A stretch of 64,000 nt of DNA from Adenophora triphylla var. japonica (GCA_022495995.1 JAFEMH010002323.1:248001-312000); one strand, 5' to 3'. Positions 32,640-44,139 are shown, numbered from the stretch's first letter. The notes: generated by a model from the sequence alone, not told the origin. Translations and numbers: made by a program.

Positions 32640-34490
32640 GGGTTACCCTGGAAGCTGGGACCAAGATGGGACCAATAACAAAAGGAAAGCTACGGATAAG
32701 AACCGTGGAAAGAAGGTACGGCAAGCAAGTACCTGAATAAGAAATTCGATAACCGCGGATGGAAAAAAATTGATGCCCAAGGGCGAGGAACTACTGGGAA
32801 ATGTCAAGTGTGCGAGAGGAAGCACAAGACTGATGAATGCTAGTACAAGGAAAAGAAATGTTACAATTGTGACAAGTTGAGACATTCGCAGTGGAAGTAC
32901 CAAGAACCAAAGGAAGCTAAAATTGCTCAAGGAGAAAAAGATGATAAAAGAACCGGTAGTGGTTGTGGACGAGTGTTACCATGATTTTCAAGGACACAAG
33001 AGCCACAAATGATTTTGTTGAAGATACAATTCAACTCTATTCTAGTGATGTGTATGCATTGTTTGATTATGGTGCTACGCATTCAATTATTAGTGCTTAT
33101 TAGGCAAAGAGAATGAACTTGGAACCTGAGGCGTTAGGATTACCTCTAGTCATAGATTCTCAGACGAGAGAGTCAATTCCTATTTCATATGCATATAAGT
33201 GTTGTCCTTTGAAAATAGGAGAAAGAGAACTCGAGGTTGACCTTATCGAGTTAGGAATGAATGAATTTGATATTATCTTTGGGGATAGATTGGTTAGCTG
33301 CTTACCATGCCAAGAAAAATGGCTTTAAGAAGGAAGTGTATTTCAGATTACCATCTGGAGAAGAGTTTTATGACCAAGAATCGAATCCTAGACCCCAAGT
33401 GAACTTTATTTCGGAGATGAAAGCCCGAATGATGTTAAGAAAAGGATGTGAAAGTTTTTAGCCAATATTAGTGAGAGGGATAAGAAAGAAGTGCGTATAG
33501 AACCTCTTTCAGTGATCAGAGATTTCAAGGATGTGTTCCCAGAATAATTTCCTAGAATACTGCCAGAAAGAGAAGTGGAATTCTCTATAGATTTGGCACC
33601 AGAAACCGCACTAATATCTAAGGCACCGTCAGAATAGCGTTGACTTAACTTAAAGAACTGAAGGAACAGTTACAAGAACTATCGGATAAAGGTGTGATTG
33701 TATTCATTAAGGAGGTTTTGATATATACAGAGACCAAGGGAAAGCATGAAGAGCACTTGAGATTAGTGCTGCAAATTCTGAAAGAACAACAATTGTATGC
33801 TAAATTCAAGAAGTGCGAATTTTGACTAGAGAAAGTGGTATTCTTAGGACGTGTGATATCTAAGGATGAAGTTGCAGTGGATCCAACAAAACTAGAAGCT
33901 ATAGTGAATTGGGAAAGACCAACCACAATTAGTGAAATAAGAAGTGCCTTGGGGTTGGCTGGTTACTATAGGAGATTCGTTAAATGATTCTCTAAGTTAT
34001 CAGGACCGGAAATTAGGCTAACGCAGAAAGGAGCAAGGTTCGTTTGGTCAGAAGAATGTGAAAAGAATTTTCAGGAACTGAATCAAATATTAGTGTCTGC
34101 ACCAGTTTTTACGTTACCATCTGGATCAGACGGATTTGTAATCTATAGTGATACTTCGCTTAAAGGATTAGGCTGCGTATTGATGCAAAATGATAAGGTT
34201 ATAGCCTACGCGTCAAGGAAATTGAAAAAACCGTGAGAAGAATTACCCGACTCATGATTTTGGTTAGCAGCAGTGGTGTTGCATTAAAGATTTGGAGACA
34301 TTACTTGTACGGAACGACTTGTCAGATTTATATGGATCATAAGAGTCTTAAGTATATTTCCACCCAAAAGGAACTTAATATGAGGCAAAGGAGATGGTTA
34401 GAATTACTTAAAGATTATGATTGTACCATTTTGTATCACCCAGGGAAGGCCAATAAGGTGGCTGATACCATGGAACCTTGGCAATGTTGA
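32640..34490 (+). pseudogene. Chromovirus zinc knuckle, protease, deleted RT and RNase H
   Basis: Two CCHC-type knuckles are at 32805-32890 (CQVCERKHKTDEC, stop, CYNCDKLRHSQWKY). Protease reads FDYGATHSIIS (about 33060), with tyrosine where T/S is normal. The RT reads [10 protein letters not shown] and then jumps straight to VFIKEVLIY, so the roughly 100-residue core is gone and the usual DD pair is KE. The thumb (KCEF...VVFLGRVIS, ALGLAGYYRRFVK) and RNase H ([29 protein letters not shown]) follow, with many stops. It cannot make active RT. Confidence 0.87.
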
Positions 34491-36007
34491 TTTCTAAGGG
34501 GGTAAGAGTATGGAACAAGATTGAAATTACCGGTTTAAAAGTACGCGTTAGTGGATATTTAGCGCGATTGGGCGTGCAGCCTGCACTTTTGATTAGGATT
34601 AAAGAAGCACAAGGATTGGATGAGGAAAGGGATTTCCTCATGGGCAAAGGACAAGGCAAAGACCTTCGTATGGGCGAAGATGAAATCTTAAGGTATCAGT
34701 CAAGGATATGGGTACCAAGTAGTGATGAGCTAAAAAGGAAAATCTTAAGGGAGGCTCATTGTTTGAAATTCTCCGTACATCTGGGAAGTACGAAGATGTA
34801 TCGAGACCTGAAAGAATCATTTTGGTGGAACGGTATGAAAGGCGACGTGGCAGAATTCGTGGCAAAATGTTTGGTGTGTCAACAAGTGAAGAGTGAGCAT
34901 CAGAAGCCTGTGGGACTACTACAGTCGTTACCTATCCCAGAATGGAAATGGGAACATATTGTAATGGATTTGGTAGTTGGATTGCCAAAGACACTAAGAG
35001 GAATGAATGCTATATGGGTCATAGTGGATCGATTGACCAAGTCGGCTCACTTCTTAGCGATCAAGGTGACAGACTCGCTAGAGAAGTTGGCTAAGTTATA
35101 TGTTGATGAAATTGTAAGGCTACATGGAATTCCAGTTTCGATAGTGTCTGACCGAGATGCTAGGTTTACGTCGAAGGTCTGGAAAAGTTTGCAACAGGCA
35201 TTGGGGACGGAGTTGACAATGAGTACAGCTTTCCACCTGCAAACGGATGGACAGTCAGAAAGGACAATCCAGACTTTGGAAGACATGCTAAAGGATACAT
35301 CGTTAGATTGGCAAGGCACATGGGACGAACATCTACCACTAGTGGAGTTTGCGTATAATAATAGCCTTCACGCTAGTATTGGTATGGCTCCGTATGAGGC
35401 ACTGTATGGACGCAAATGTAGATCACCTACCTGCTGGGATGAAGTAGGTGAAAGGAAGTTAACTGGACCAGAAATTGTTCAAGTAACCGCGGACAAGGTA
35501 CAACAAATTCGCAAATGGTTGTTAACGGCGCAAAGTAGGCAGAAATCGTACGCAGACAACCGACGACGCGACTTAGAATTTCAAGTGGGAGATCATGTAT
35601 TTTCGAAGATCTCACCAACCAAAGGTGTCATGAGATTTGGTATAAAAGGAAAGTTGAGTCCAAGGTACGTAGGACCAATTGAGATCTTGGATAAGGTTGG
35701 AAAGGTGGCGTATCGATTAGCTTTACCACCTGTACTCGCTGGGGTACACAATGTATTTCACGTATCCATGTTAAGAAAGTATATGGCAGATGCAAGTCAC
35801 GTAATTGAATACAAGCAGCTAAGGCTTCGAACGGACTTGAGTTACGACGAGAAACCGATTAAGATTGTGGATCGGAAGGACCAGAATCTGTGAAGACGAG
35901 TTATCCCGTACGTGAAGATGCAATGGAGCAACCACACAGAACGCGAGGCGACATGGGAGCTCGAAAGTGAAATGCGGGAAATGTATCCCGATCTCTTCGA
36001 AAATTAA
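34478..36007 (+). pseudogene. Chromovirus integrase and chromodomain
   Basis: A clean 471-codon frame (34478-35893). The zinc-binding region HCLKFSVHLGSTKMYRDL...CLVCQQ is followed by the catalytic triad HIVMDLVVG, VSDRDARF and DGQSERTIQ, then GPIEILDKVGKVAYRLALPP and VFHVSMLRKY. The chromodomain starts IKIVDRKDQNL and is cut by TGA (35891-35893) where CGA is usual; the frame then continues as RRVIPYVKMQWSNH to a stop at 36005-36007. Its chromodomain type suits Tekay/Del, which targets heterochromatin. The initial M is internal; the true polyprotein starts upstream. Confidence 0.9.
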
Positions 36008-36039
36008 GGTACGTTTAGTTTGGAGGACCAAACTCTTTT

Positions 36040-36052
36040 AAGGGGGTAAGAA
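36040..36052 (+). other. Polypurine tract of the chromovirus
   Basis: AAGGGGGTAAGAA directly before the right LTR start TGTAAAGACCC. Confidence 0.8.
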
Positions 36053-38649
36053 TGTAAAGACCCAAAAATTTTGAAATTTTTTTAGTATTATTTTAACTAG
36101 AATAATAAATAAAATAATACTCATTATTTAGTTTGGACTTAGATTTAAATTGAATGGACCAAATGAATGATTTAAATCAAGTGGGCTAAGTTGTGGGCTT
36201 AGGAGGTTAAAGGGGCCCAAGGAGATGAAAGCCTAGCTATATATGATAAACCTCCTAATTAAATTTTCCATAATCATTCATTAATCAAAGAAAAGAAAAA
36301 TTTAAAAACCCTAGGAGAGGAGGGGCGGCGGCCGAGTCTTGGAGGAGGAGTGGCAGCCGAATTGTGGTCTTTTTGGCCAATAATTCTTCATCAAAATTAA
36401 GGTAAGATGATACCCTAAACCCTAGTTTTTATTTCATTCAATTCGGAATTAAATTGAATTAGATATGAATTTTTGAAATCTTAGAACTATTTTAATTCTA
36501 GGCTTAATCATTCTTAGAGTTTTAATGGTTTAATCTTAGTGTTTAATGTATAAATTAAGGGTTTGAATAATGGGGAATTGAAGGTTATAATGAAGTAATC
36601 ATAACCCTAGTTCATCTTGATTTGAATTTAAATCTAACAGAATTAATATGATTAAAAGTGTTTGATTAAGAATATATAAATTAAATGAATGTTTAATGTT
36701 TAAAAAAATAAAAAGAGGAACAAAATAATTTTTGGGAATCAACCTGGGGTTTCGGCCGAATTGATCTAAGGAGGATTTGGGGTTGTCTCCACTTGGGTGT
36801 TAGAATTTTAGTTAGTTTGTATAAGAACAGTTAGTTTTTAAACTGAAAAGGGACCAAACTGAAAGGTTTACAAAGCTGAAGGGATTAAATTCTGATTTTC
36901 AGTTAAGTTATTCACTGAACAGTTAACTAAGGGACTAAACTGAAAAGTCCAAAGTTTCTTAGGGACTGTTTTGTAATTTTTCAAAAGTCGAGGGAATGTT
37001 TTGTAATTTTTCAAAAGTTGAGGGACTCTTTTGTAATTTTTCAAAAGTTGAGGGACTATTTTGTAATTTTTCAAAAGTTGAGGGACTGTTTTGTAATTTT
37101 TCAAAAGTTGAGGGACTAATTTATAAAATTTGGAAAGTTAAAGGACTTTATTGAAATTAAGAAAACCTAAAGGAACCTTTTGAAATTTAAGGGAAGACCA
37201 AAGACTTTAAAGAAGTTATATAAAAGAGAAAGAAGAAAAATAACACTTTAGTATTAAAAAGAATACTAAAAGACTTAGATTCCTAAAATAGTAGGATTCG
37301 AAATTGAAAGCTTCCAAAGAAGGAAACTTTCTAATTAAAGAAGGTTACCCAAAAAGAGAAGAGGGACCGTAATTAGGAAGTTATCAAGGAATTAGACTCC
37401 CATTGAAAGGAAGGAAACTAAGTGTCCTCTTGAGAAAAGATTTATAAGAAGAAAGTTTCTAAATTAAGAAACTGCTAAATTAGGAAAGTTCCTAAAAATT
37501 AGAAAGTTAGTTAACCAGTTAAGGTGAGTCTAAGAGTAACTCATAGGTTAACTAAAGAAAGAAAGTATAGGTACATAAGAAGTAATAAGCAATTTCTTGT
37601 GCCTAAGTTATGTTATTACGTGATTGTAGATTTCGCGTAAAGGCGTTGCTTAAGGACGGAAAGCAAAGCTAAGGTAAGGAATTACGTTCCTAAACACTTT
37701 GTGTATCAATTTCGTTTGAAAACTCCATCGAGTCTTTTCAAAACATGAATGCTATCTGTGGCTGATAGTACTTTTCTAAAATATCCTTGCGAAATGTATC
37801 GTCATTGGAAATTCCTTATTCTATGATGTGATCTTGTTCATGGAATATCTCAAGTATTGAAAATTGCTATGTGTGTTCATGTACCTACGAATGCACCATA
37901 TATTATGACTTGTATGAAATGATGCATGCTTGTCAAGTATTAGTAGATAACATGAAATGATGCATGTTACCTGTGAATGGATTATGACTTGTATGAATGT
38001 ACATGCATGTCAAGGTTATATGAATTGATATTGGACTGGTATGATATGTGTTACATACTGGTCTATATTTTATTCACAGTCGACATCAATGTAGGTGATC
38101 GATATTGGGAGTACTCAATGTAGGGTATATCCTATGAAATTGACGGAAGTGATGAAAATGTTGGGAGTACTCAATGTAGGGTATATCCTATGGAATTGAC
38201 GGAAGTGTTAAAAGTATAACTAAATGTGTAGTTGCCACACTTTCCTTGCTTACTATATATATACATGTTTGAACTTAACCTATCCTTGAATATACTTCTT
38301 TGGATTCCGTTCATTCCAGTTGTCTCTTCATTGAACCGAAGGGACCACGTATGAACTTACTGGGCATTGTTCGCTCATTCCTTCATTTCTTTTTTCCCAG
38401 GATCGGAATAGAGAAGAAGGAGAATCGCCATCAGGAGGAGGCGAAGCATTTAAGTAGAATATATTAGTTATTTAATGATTCCGAATTTCAAGACTTTTAT
38501 TAGTTCTAGTAATTGTACTTAGCCGTTACATTCGAATATTCCGCATTGATGTAATGGTTTGAACTAAGTTACCTTGTGGATCCGTTTTGGGATATTTTAT
38601 TATTCATGTTTATGGATTATTTAAATTATGGAAATTCGGGGTCGTTACA
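36053..38649 (+). repeat. Right (3') LTR of the chromovirus
   Basis: 2597 bases. It has five full 30-base minisatellite units from 36964 (left LTR: four) and lacks the 16-base duplication. These two changes (+30, -16) explain the whole 14-base length difference. Confidence 0.95.
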
Positions 38650-38654
38650 GTGAT
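38650..38654. repeat. Right target-site duplication of the chromovirus (GTGAT)
   Basis: Identical to 28559-28563; Tat-2 gag resumes immediately after it. Confidence 0.93.
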
Positions 38655-39511
38655 GATGAGCTCTGAGCTCAATTGGCCAGGGCCTCGTTTACCATGAGTA
38701 GGCAGTCGTCGAGGGTAACTTTGGCATTGCAGAATCTGATAATAAGGATCGGATCCTTGGTATCATCGGGATATCTGGAAAAGATAATGTTGACGAAGTC
38801 GTCGTCGGTCACTTGATCAGAGGGGTTCTTTGTCGTGTCAACCAGTTGCTTCCATTCGCCGGATAACTGCCTGTACGGGATGTTGAGCTTGACAATTTCC
38901 ATGGTATTGGAGCCCTCGTCGTATGTGACATCATCGAAACTGGTGTCGTCCTCGAAACTGAGCATATGTATGTAGGGATCTTCCCGCGGATCTGCCGCGT
39001 CCTCGACTCCGGAGAGTCCTGATTCGTTGTCGTCTGACGGCTCAACCCAGACATAAGGACGTCTCGCGTCCTGCTGCGATGCTGGAGCTGCTAGAAAAAC
39101 ATCATGCCCTTCGCTTGAGAAGAGGGGCTCGGCAGGCAATTCCTCGTGGAGGACATCCTATACGACTGCCATACATTCATCACGAGTGTGACGATGCTTG
39201 TTGACCTTTATCACGAAGATTTCCTCGCCTGGCGGGGCCAGAGAGTAGGATTGAAGGATGCTGACAAATCTCCGATCGGATACAGGGGGTTTACGTGCCC
39301 GCATCATTGCGATGCTCAAGGTTTCTTTCCAGTCTGCTTCCAAGTGTCGGAAACGGCACTTGGAAGCAGATTGGCAGACCAACCGGGGTCTTGGACGAAG
39401 TGTGACATAAAGAGTGCATGGCTTACACTGGCGAGGATGGGCTGTTTGGGATGACCCCGTGCGCGCTCGAAAGGTTCTGGCAGACCAACCGAGCTGCAAC
39501 TCAACGGTCAT
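38655..39511 (-). pseudogene. Tat-2 gag region, 5' part
   Basis: The frame 38669-39139 (acidic, with YVWVEPSDDNESGLSG and QLSGEWKQLVDTTKNPSDQV) is preceded in minus order by a frame reaching 39511. It is interrupted at its 3' side by the chromovirus and continues at 28558. The start codon is uncertain. The role as N-terminal Gag is inferred from position downstream of the PBS. Confidence 0.5.
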
Positions 39512-39874
39512 CCCGGGTTACGGGTCGTAGTGTGCAGTGTACAGAGGCAGCAAGTGCACGTGAAGTGCGGTGTACCGAGGCAGCAGTGCAAGTAGTGTGC
39601 GGTCACTAAATTCCTTTTCTGAGTAAAACAGAGGTTTTCAGGATGTGTCTTAAAGAATTTTATGCGCAGTTCAAAATGTAACACAAAAATCAAGTATGAA
39701 CGGGAATGCACGAACATGTTATGATTTTAAAAGAAACGATAATGCAACACCTTTTTGAAAAAACCGTTCGAGGTTTAGAGCAACACACGCACACAAAAAC
39801 GAGGAATGGTAAACGAAAGTTTGACCCGCGGAAGGCTTTTTGAAAAACGGCGGCCGTTTTGAAAAAGTATCCTT
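39512..39874. other. Tat-2 leader (5' UTR)
   Basis: Noncoding stretch between PBS and gag, with a short duplicated phrase around 'gtacagaggcagcaagtgcacg' (39538-39600). ORFs here are not gene-like. Confidence 0.5.
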
Positions 39875-39893
39875 GTCCCCAGCGGAGTCACCA
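39875..39893 (-). other. Primer binding site of Tat-2 (tRNA-Arg type)
   Basis: On the minus strand TGGTGACTCCGCTGGGGAC starts two bases after the LTR end. It fits the 3' end of plant tRNA-Arg(ACG) (complement TGGCGACTCCACTGGGGA, from memory) with two mismatches in that span. Ogre/Tat elements use tRNA-Arg. Confidence 0.8.
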
Positions 39894-39895
39894 AC

Positions 39896-41847
39896 TGAAA
39901 TTACCCGGGATTCGCGCGGGGCGAACGCGGTTGTCTTTCGCGGGTTGGGTGTTTGAGACCTCGCTTTCGGGAAGGAGAGGAGTCTCCACGCGGTTTTGTA
40001 TTTTGAGCCCAAACGTTGAAAAACGGCTTTAGTGAAAAGGGTGTCCTTTTTATTGGTAGAAAAAACTTTGAAAAATGCTTTGAAAAGGGATGTCGTTTTT
40101 ATTGGTAACAAAAACGTGACAAAAAGGCTTTTTGAGTACCAGAGATTGTTAGGTTCGGAGGTCACGTTACATTTCGGGAAGAGTATTTTGAGATCACCTG
40201 AAACACCTCGTATGACGAGTCTTTCTACCTTTCTCGAAAATGTGTGTGTGTGTGTGTGTGTGTTTGCATTTTGAAAATGGGGGCTTGAATGACAAACTTA
40301 ATCTTGGTTTGAATGTCAAACGTTGATTTTATGATTCTTTTGGAAAAGGCGACCGTTTGAATGACAAACGTCGGTTTTAGAGTTTTAGGAAAAGAGGTGC
40401 GAATGACGCGTTTTGATTTTTCTTAAGTGTCAAATGTTGACTTTTAAGAAAAGAGCGTTTGAATGTCAAACGTCGGGTTTTGATTTTTAAAGATGATCGT
40501 TTGGATGTCAAACGTCACTTTGCGCGTTTTGAAAGAGAGTTCGAATGTCGAACTCCGGTTTTGAACCCGACATTACATTGTTAGCGATTTTACGGGAAAA
40601 AAGCATTAAATGATATGCGATCAACAAATCGTTTTGCGACTCGGACTTTGATAAGTAAATACTATCACGAGCCAAACGGCTCGGACTTGTAAATGACAGT
40701 ATTTAAAGTGCAGTGTCAATGGAATCAAATGACCCGGATTTTAAAGGTGCGTTAAGTAAATAGCATTCAATGGATCAAACGATCCGGACCGTTAAATGAC
40801 TATCACGAACCAAACGGTTCATACTATAAAGTTGCGTAAAGTAAAAGACGTTCAACGGATCAAACGATCCAAAATTGTAAATGACATTAAAAGTAAAGAA
40901 ACGGGGCCGGAACGCCGTTTTAACCCGAGATTACTTCTCTTACGGGAAGAGAAGAGGATCTGGGACTAAAACGTATCGGACCCCGTTGACGGTGACGTCT
41001 ACATTTCAACAACGTTCGATCGAAACGGTTGTAGCGACTGGCGCGTAAATCGAGACGGAACAAGTGTTTAGGGAGAAAGAGTGTTACCTGTGGCTAGGGG
41101 TTGACTCTTTTGGCTCGGGAGGCGTATACAGGATACGATTTAGTGTTTGGAACGGTGTTTCGAGGTTGTTTGGTTTGTATTTGATTGAAATACGAAGTTT
41201 TCACGCAAATCGAGGCAAAACGGAGCTCGAGAGAGGGTGAAAAGGGTTTGGGCCGTGGCTATTTGTGAAAATGGATAAGTTTTTTCTTTTTTTCAAATGT
41301 TTGACAGCCCTCTGTATTTATAGGAGAAATTTGCAAAAAAGTCCGGACGGACTTAACCTGAATTTCAGGGGATTTTGTGAAACTTTGGAAAATGGGAGGG
41401 CTGACTGGCAATTCTGTTTTGCCTGAAAAACAGTCCGGACGGACTGTGACAGCATCCCAAGGGTATTTTGGTCTTTTCACTCTGAAATCTGGTTGATGTT
41501 GATCGGAGGGCTGTGGCATGCGTGCCACGTGCCCCTGTGACTCACCAGGGCATGGTTTTTTGTGCCATTATTCCCGGTTTTGTCCGTTTTTTAAATAACT
41601 ATCCGGAAAATGTCCGAAACCCCCCTGGAAAGTACCGGAAAGTGCGTTTTTTAGGAGAAGCTGTACTTTTACGTGTGAAAACGTGTGTTGAGTACGCTTC
41701 GCGTTGGGATGCACTGGGCAGTTCCGGGACGTCTTGTTGGCTTGAGAACGGGGAGCTTAACGGGTTTCGGTTAACCTGGAACGGGCCAGTTAACGAATTC
41801 CGATTAACTTTTAACGAATTTTGACTATCCGGATTTGGGTACTTACA
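39896..41847 (-). repeat. 5' LTR of Tat-2 (right copy)
   Basis: 1952 bases with the same structure as 12899-14844. The hairpin array is kept at about 40284-40880, and some units lost in the left copy are intact here (GTTTG-AATGT-CAAAC near 40312) and vice versa. Confidence 0.92.
41315..41322 (-). promoter_or_regulatory. TATA box of the Tat-2 5' LTR
   Basis: TATAAATA followed by CAGAGGG on the minus strand. Comparable boxes are at 8143-8150 and 50276-50283. Confidence 0.55.
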
Positions 41848-41852
41848 CTAGG
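41848..41852. repeat. Right target-site duplication of Tat-2 (CTAGG)
   Basis: Matches 12894-12898 exactly and starts the other half of the copia leader. Confidence 0.92.
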
Positions 41853-42068
41853 TCTTGTGATACCATAAAAGAATTATTTCCGTGATGAATTCATCATTTA
41901 GAATTTACTTAAATAAGGTTACATGAGTCCTAATCAATCTACCAAACTTGATCCTAAAGACTAGAAAATATATACTGAAACCTAATCAATTTACAATATT
42001 AAACCATATATATAATTAATACAAAATATATCCCTATGAATATGGAACGGACGGGATATATTTTAACA
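41853..42068 (-). mobile_element. Copia 5' LTR and PBS (right half of the interrupted copia element)
   Basis: PBS TGGTATCACAAG on the minus strand (41854-41865) is next to an LTR of about 203 bases (41866-42068). On the minus strand the LTR starts TGTTAAAATATATCCC, a usual copia LTR start. With 9676-12898 it forms one element split by Tat-2. Confidence 0.78.
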
Positions 42069-42686
42069 AGGATTATATTATAATTTTTAAAAGAATTAAT
42101 AATTCATTTTCCTATTACAACTTGTAAATCCACATGAAAATTGCATATTAATGCCAGTAAGAATGATTATTTTCAAAACATGAAAAAAATAGGAAGCTTG
42201 CTTAAAAGATGATTAAGAAATTAAAGAAAATAGTTAAAATTAATATTAGATTTACCAATATTAAGATATATATTTTTTAATCAAATAAATATCATCAAGC
42301 GTCAATATGTTATTGAATTTTCGATGATTTATTGATTGATTATTGTATTTTATTGAACATTATTTTTTCATTATACTAATGATTATAAAGCATATTTAAT
42401 CAGTAAAATGTTTGTGTGTCTTACATAAATATTTAGATATATAGCAGGTTTGTTAACAATTATATAGTTCATTTTTAATTTCATATACTTCCACCTTTTA
42501 AAAAAAAAAAACTCGCTATACTTTCATTTTTTATTTATCCTAAAAAAAAAAAATCATAGAGGCTAATTTAATCGAATGATACGATTGTATTTTAGCTTAT
42601 ATTTGGCCTCCCCCCTTTTCATTTTCAGGCTACATTCCTGCTACCCCCCCTCTCTCTCTCTCTCTCTCTCTTCTACTTAACTCTTA
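42069..42686. other. AT-rich spacer, nothing identified
   Basis: No gene or known repeat seen, apart from a CT microsatellite at about 42647-42671. Confidence 0.6.
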
Positions 42687-42885
42687 GGCTTCATTTGTTT
42701 GGGGGGAAATATTTTTCGGAAAACATTTTTCCCATTTTTCGGTGTTTGTTTCGCACCGAAAAATTGAGAAAATGTTTTACGCTAAACATGTTTATCTCAT
42801 TTTTCAGAAAACATTTTCATTTTTCGGAAAACATTTTGCAGGAAATCATTTTCCGAAAAATGTTTTACGCTAAACAAACGGAGCC
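42687..42885. mobile_element. Tourist-like (PIF/Harbinger) MITE, 199 bases
   Basis: Ends are GGCTTCATTTGTTT and, inverted, GGCTCCGTTTGTTT, flanked by TTA on both sides (42684-42686, 42886-42888). The interior is rich in 'ttttcggaaaacattttt' and its complement, so nearly the whole unit can fold on itself. No coding capacity. The TTA duplication and GGC...GTTTGTTT ends fit PIF/Harbinger; hAT is less likely since no 8-base duplication is seen. Confidence 0.75.
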
Positions 42886-42900
42886 TTAATACTCATAAAC

Positions 42901-43020
42901 AACTACTCCACTGTAAATATACTTATTTTTTTTTCAGCAAATTCAATTTTAATTTTAAACACCTACTCCACTGTAAATATACTTATTTTTTTTTCAGCAA
43001 ATTCAATTTTAATTTGTAAC
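42901..43020. repeat. Perfect 60-base tandem duplication
   Basis: The block 42904-42955 is repeated exactly at 42964-43015, each with a T8-9 run and TTCAGCAAATTCAATTTTAA. A recent local duplication. Confidence 0.9.
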
Positions 43021-43044
43021 ATTTGTTATGGGAAAGAAATAATA

Positions 43045-43332
43045 TATATGTACTCTTCTGTCCATTAGAAATTACAAAATTTAAAATAGAAATTTTAAAT
43101 ATTTTTATTTAACGAGACTCACTTGATATACTCTCATCAATTAACCCTTATACTCACATCAATTAACCATTTATTATTTACTATTATATGCCCCACTAAT
43201 AATCCCTACCCTACTATTCATACTCACAAGACACAACAACTTAATATTATATTTTTCTCCTTAATTTTCGTACTTCGAAGATTTTTTTTTTTAAATTGAG
43301 ATGGGACCGATATATATATATATACTCCCATT
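43045..43332. mobile_element. Decayed Stowaway-like MITE
   Basis: The left edge 'tactcttctgtccattagaaatt' and right edge 'gagatgggaccgatata...tactc' look like eroded CTCCCTCCGTCCC ends, and the body resembles asterid-type Stowaway sequence. A weak call. Confidence 0.35.
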
Positions 43333-43419
43333 TATACTGACACTGACGACTAAATAATTTCTTCAAAAAAATCAAAATTAATGCTTAGGTTATCTCCATA
43401 TTTCGAGTTAGGGGTTAGG

Positions 43420-43938
43420 TGTGATATCTCCCATCCCACATCGGAAATATGTGGAAATTTAGTGTGATATATAGAAGGCACATACACTACTATTAAGCAT
43501 CAAATCATTCATTGGACTTTTGGAGGCCTGTGATGGGCTGTGGTTGACCCAATTGAGGAGGTGCTTAGTGGGCCAGTGTGTGATGCCTACGTAGCGGGTC
43601 GGGTTTTGAGCTCGAGTCGTTACAAATGGTATCAGAGCAAAACCCCGGCCTTAAGGCTTGCGAGCTAGCCCGGGAGTACGATCTGGGTATTGATTGACCT
43701 TGCCGTTTGAGTGGGGGATAAGTGGGGGAGATTGTGATATCCCCCCATCCCACATCGGAAATATGTGGAAATTTAGTGTGATATATAGAAGGCCCATACA
43801 CTACTATTAAGTATCAAATCATCCATTGGACTTTTGGAGGCCTGTGATGGGCTGTGATTGACCCAATTGAGGAGATGCTTAGTGGGCCAGTCTGTGGTGC
43901 CTGCGTAGCGGGTCGGGCTTCAGGCTCGGGTCGTTACA
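43420..43938 (+). mobile_element. TRIM retrotransposon, complete, 519 bases
   Basis: LTRs 43420-43624 and 43733-43938 (about 205 bases, TGTGATATC...TCGTTACA). PBS TGGTATCAGAGC is at 43627-43638, PPT AGTGGGGGAGAT at 43721-43732, and target duplication TTAGG at 43415-43419 and 43939-43943. The internal part is only 108 bases with no ORF. All diagnostic parts of a Terminal-repeat Retrotransposon In Miniature are present; it must move with proteins from another element. Confidence 0.93.
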
Positions 43939-44139
43939 TTAGGTATGGTTATAACTGTATGAACCTTAGGATTTACGAATGACTTGAGGGTCCATGGAAG
44001 GAATTGGATTTAGAGAATTGTATTACCATCCTAGATAGGTGGAGCTTGTTTTATGGTTAAATATGTTTCCCAACAGGTGAGGGTATAGGAGATTGGGATG
44101 CGGACGATCTACGAATTATCCGTTTCTATCTCTTTAACA

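Larger units (their letters stand above)
28564..38649 (+). mobile_element. Chromovirus (Tekay/Del-like), recently inserted, with deleted gag and RT core
   Basis: 10,086 bases with two near-identical LTRs (28564-31146, 36053-38649), PBS TGGTATCAGAGC (31149-31160) matching initiator tRNA-Met, PPT (36040-36052) and target duplication GTGAT. The internal region keeps zinc-knuckle, protease, part of RNase H, integrase and chromodomain remnants. A normal gag is missing and the RT catalytic core is deleted. It sits in the Tat-2 gag. Confidence 0.95.
12899..41847 (-). mobile_element. Tat-2: Tat/Ogre-like Ty3/gypsy element with antisense two-gene cassette
   Basis: It is bounded by two LTRs and a 5-base target duplication. 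Reading the minus strand: 5' LTR (39896-41847), tRNA-Arg-type PBS, gag (interrupted by a chromovirus), protease with G-patch-like motif, RT, RNase H, a second RNase H, integrase, then an antisense DUF7745-like plus PMD cassette, tandem repeats, PPT and 3' LTR (12899-14844). Without the 10.1-kb inner insertion it would be about 18.9 kb, typical of large Tat/Ogre elements. The second RNase H is a Tat hallmark. Many stops and frameshifts show it is dead, and its LTRs have visibly diverged. Confidence 0.9.

Noticed and set aside
42687..42885. hAT-type MITE
   Set aside because: No 8-base target duplication; TTA on both sides fits PIF/Harbinger better.
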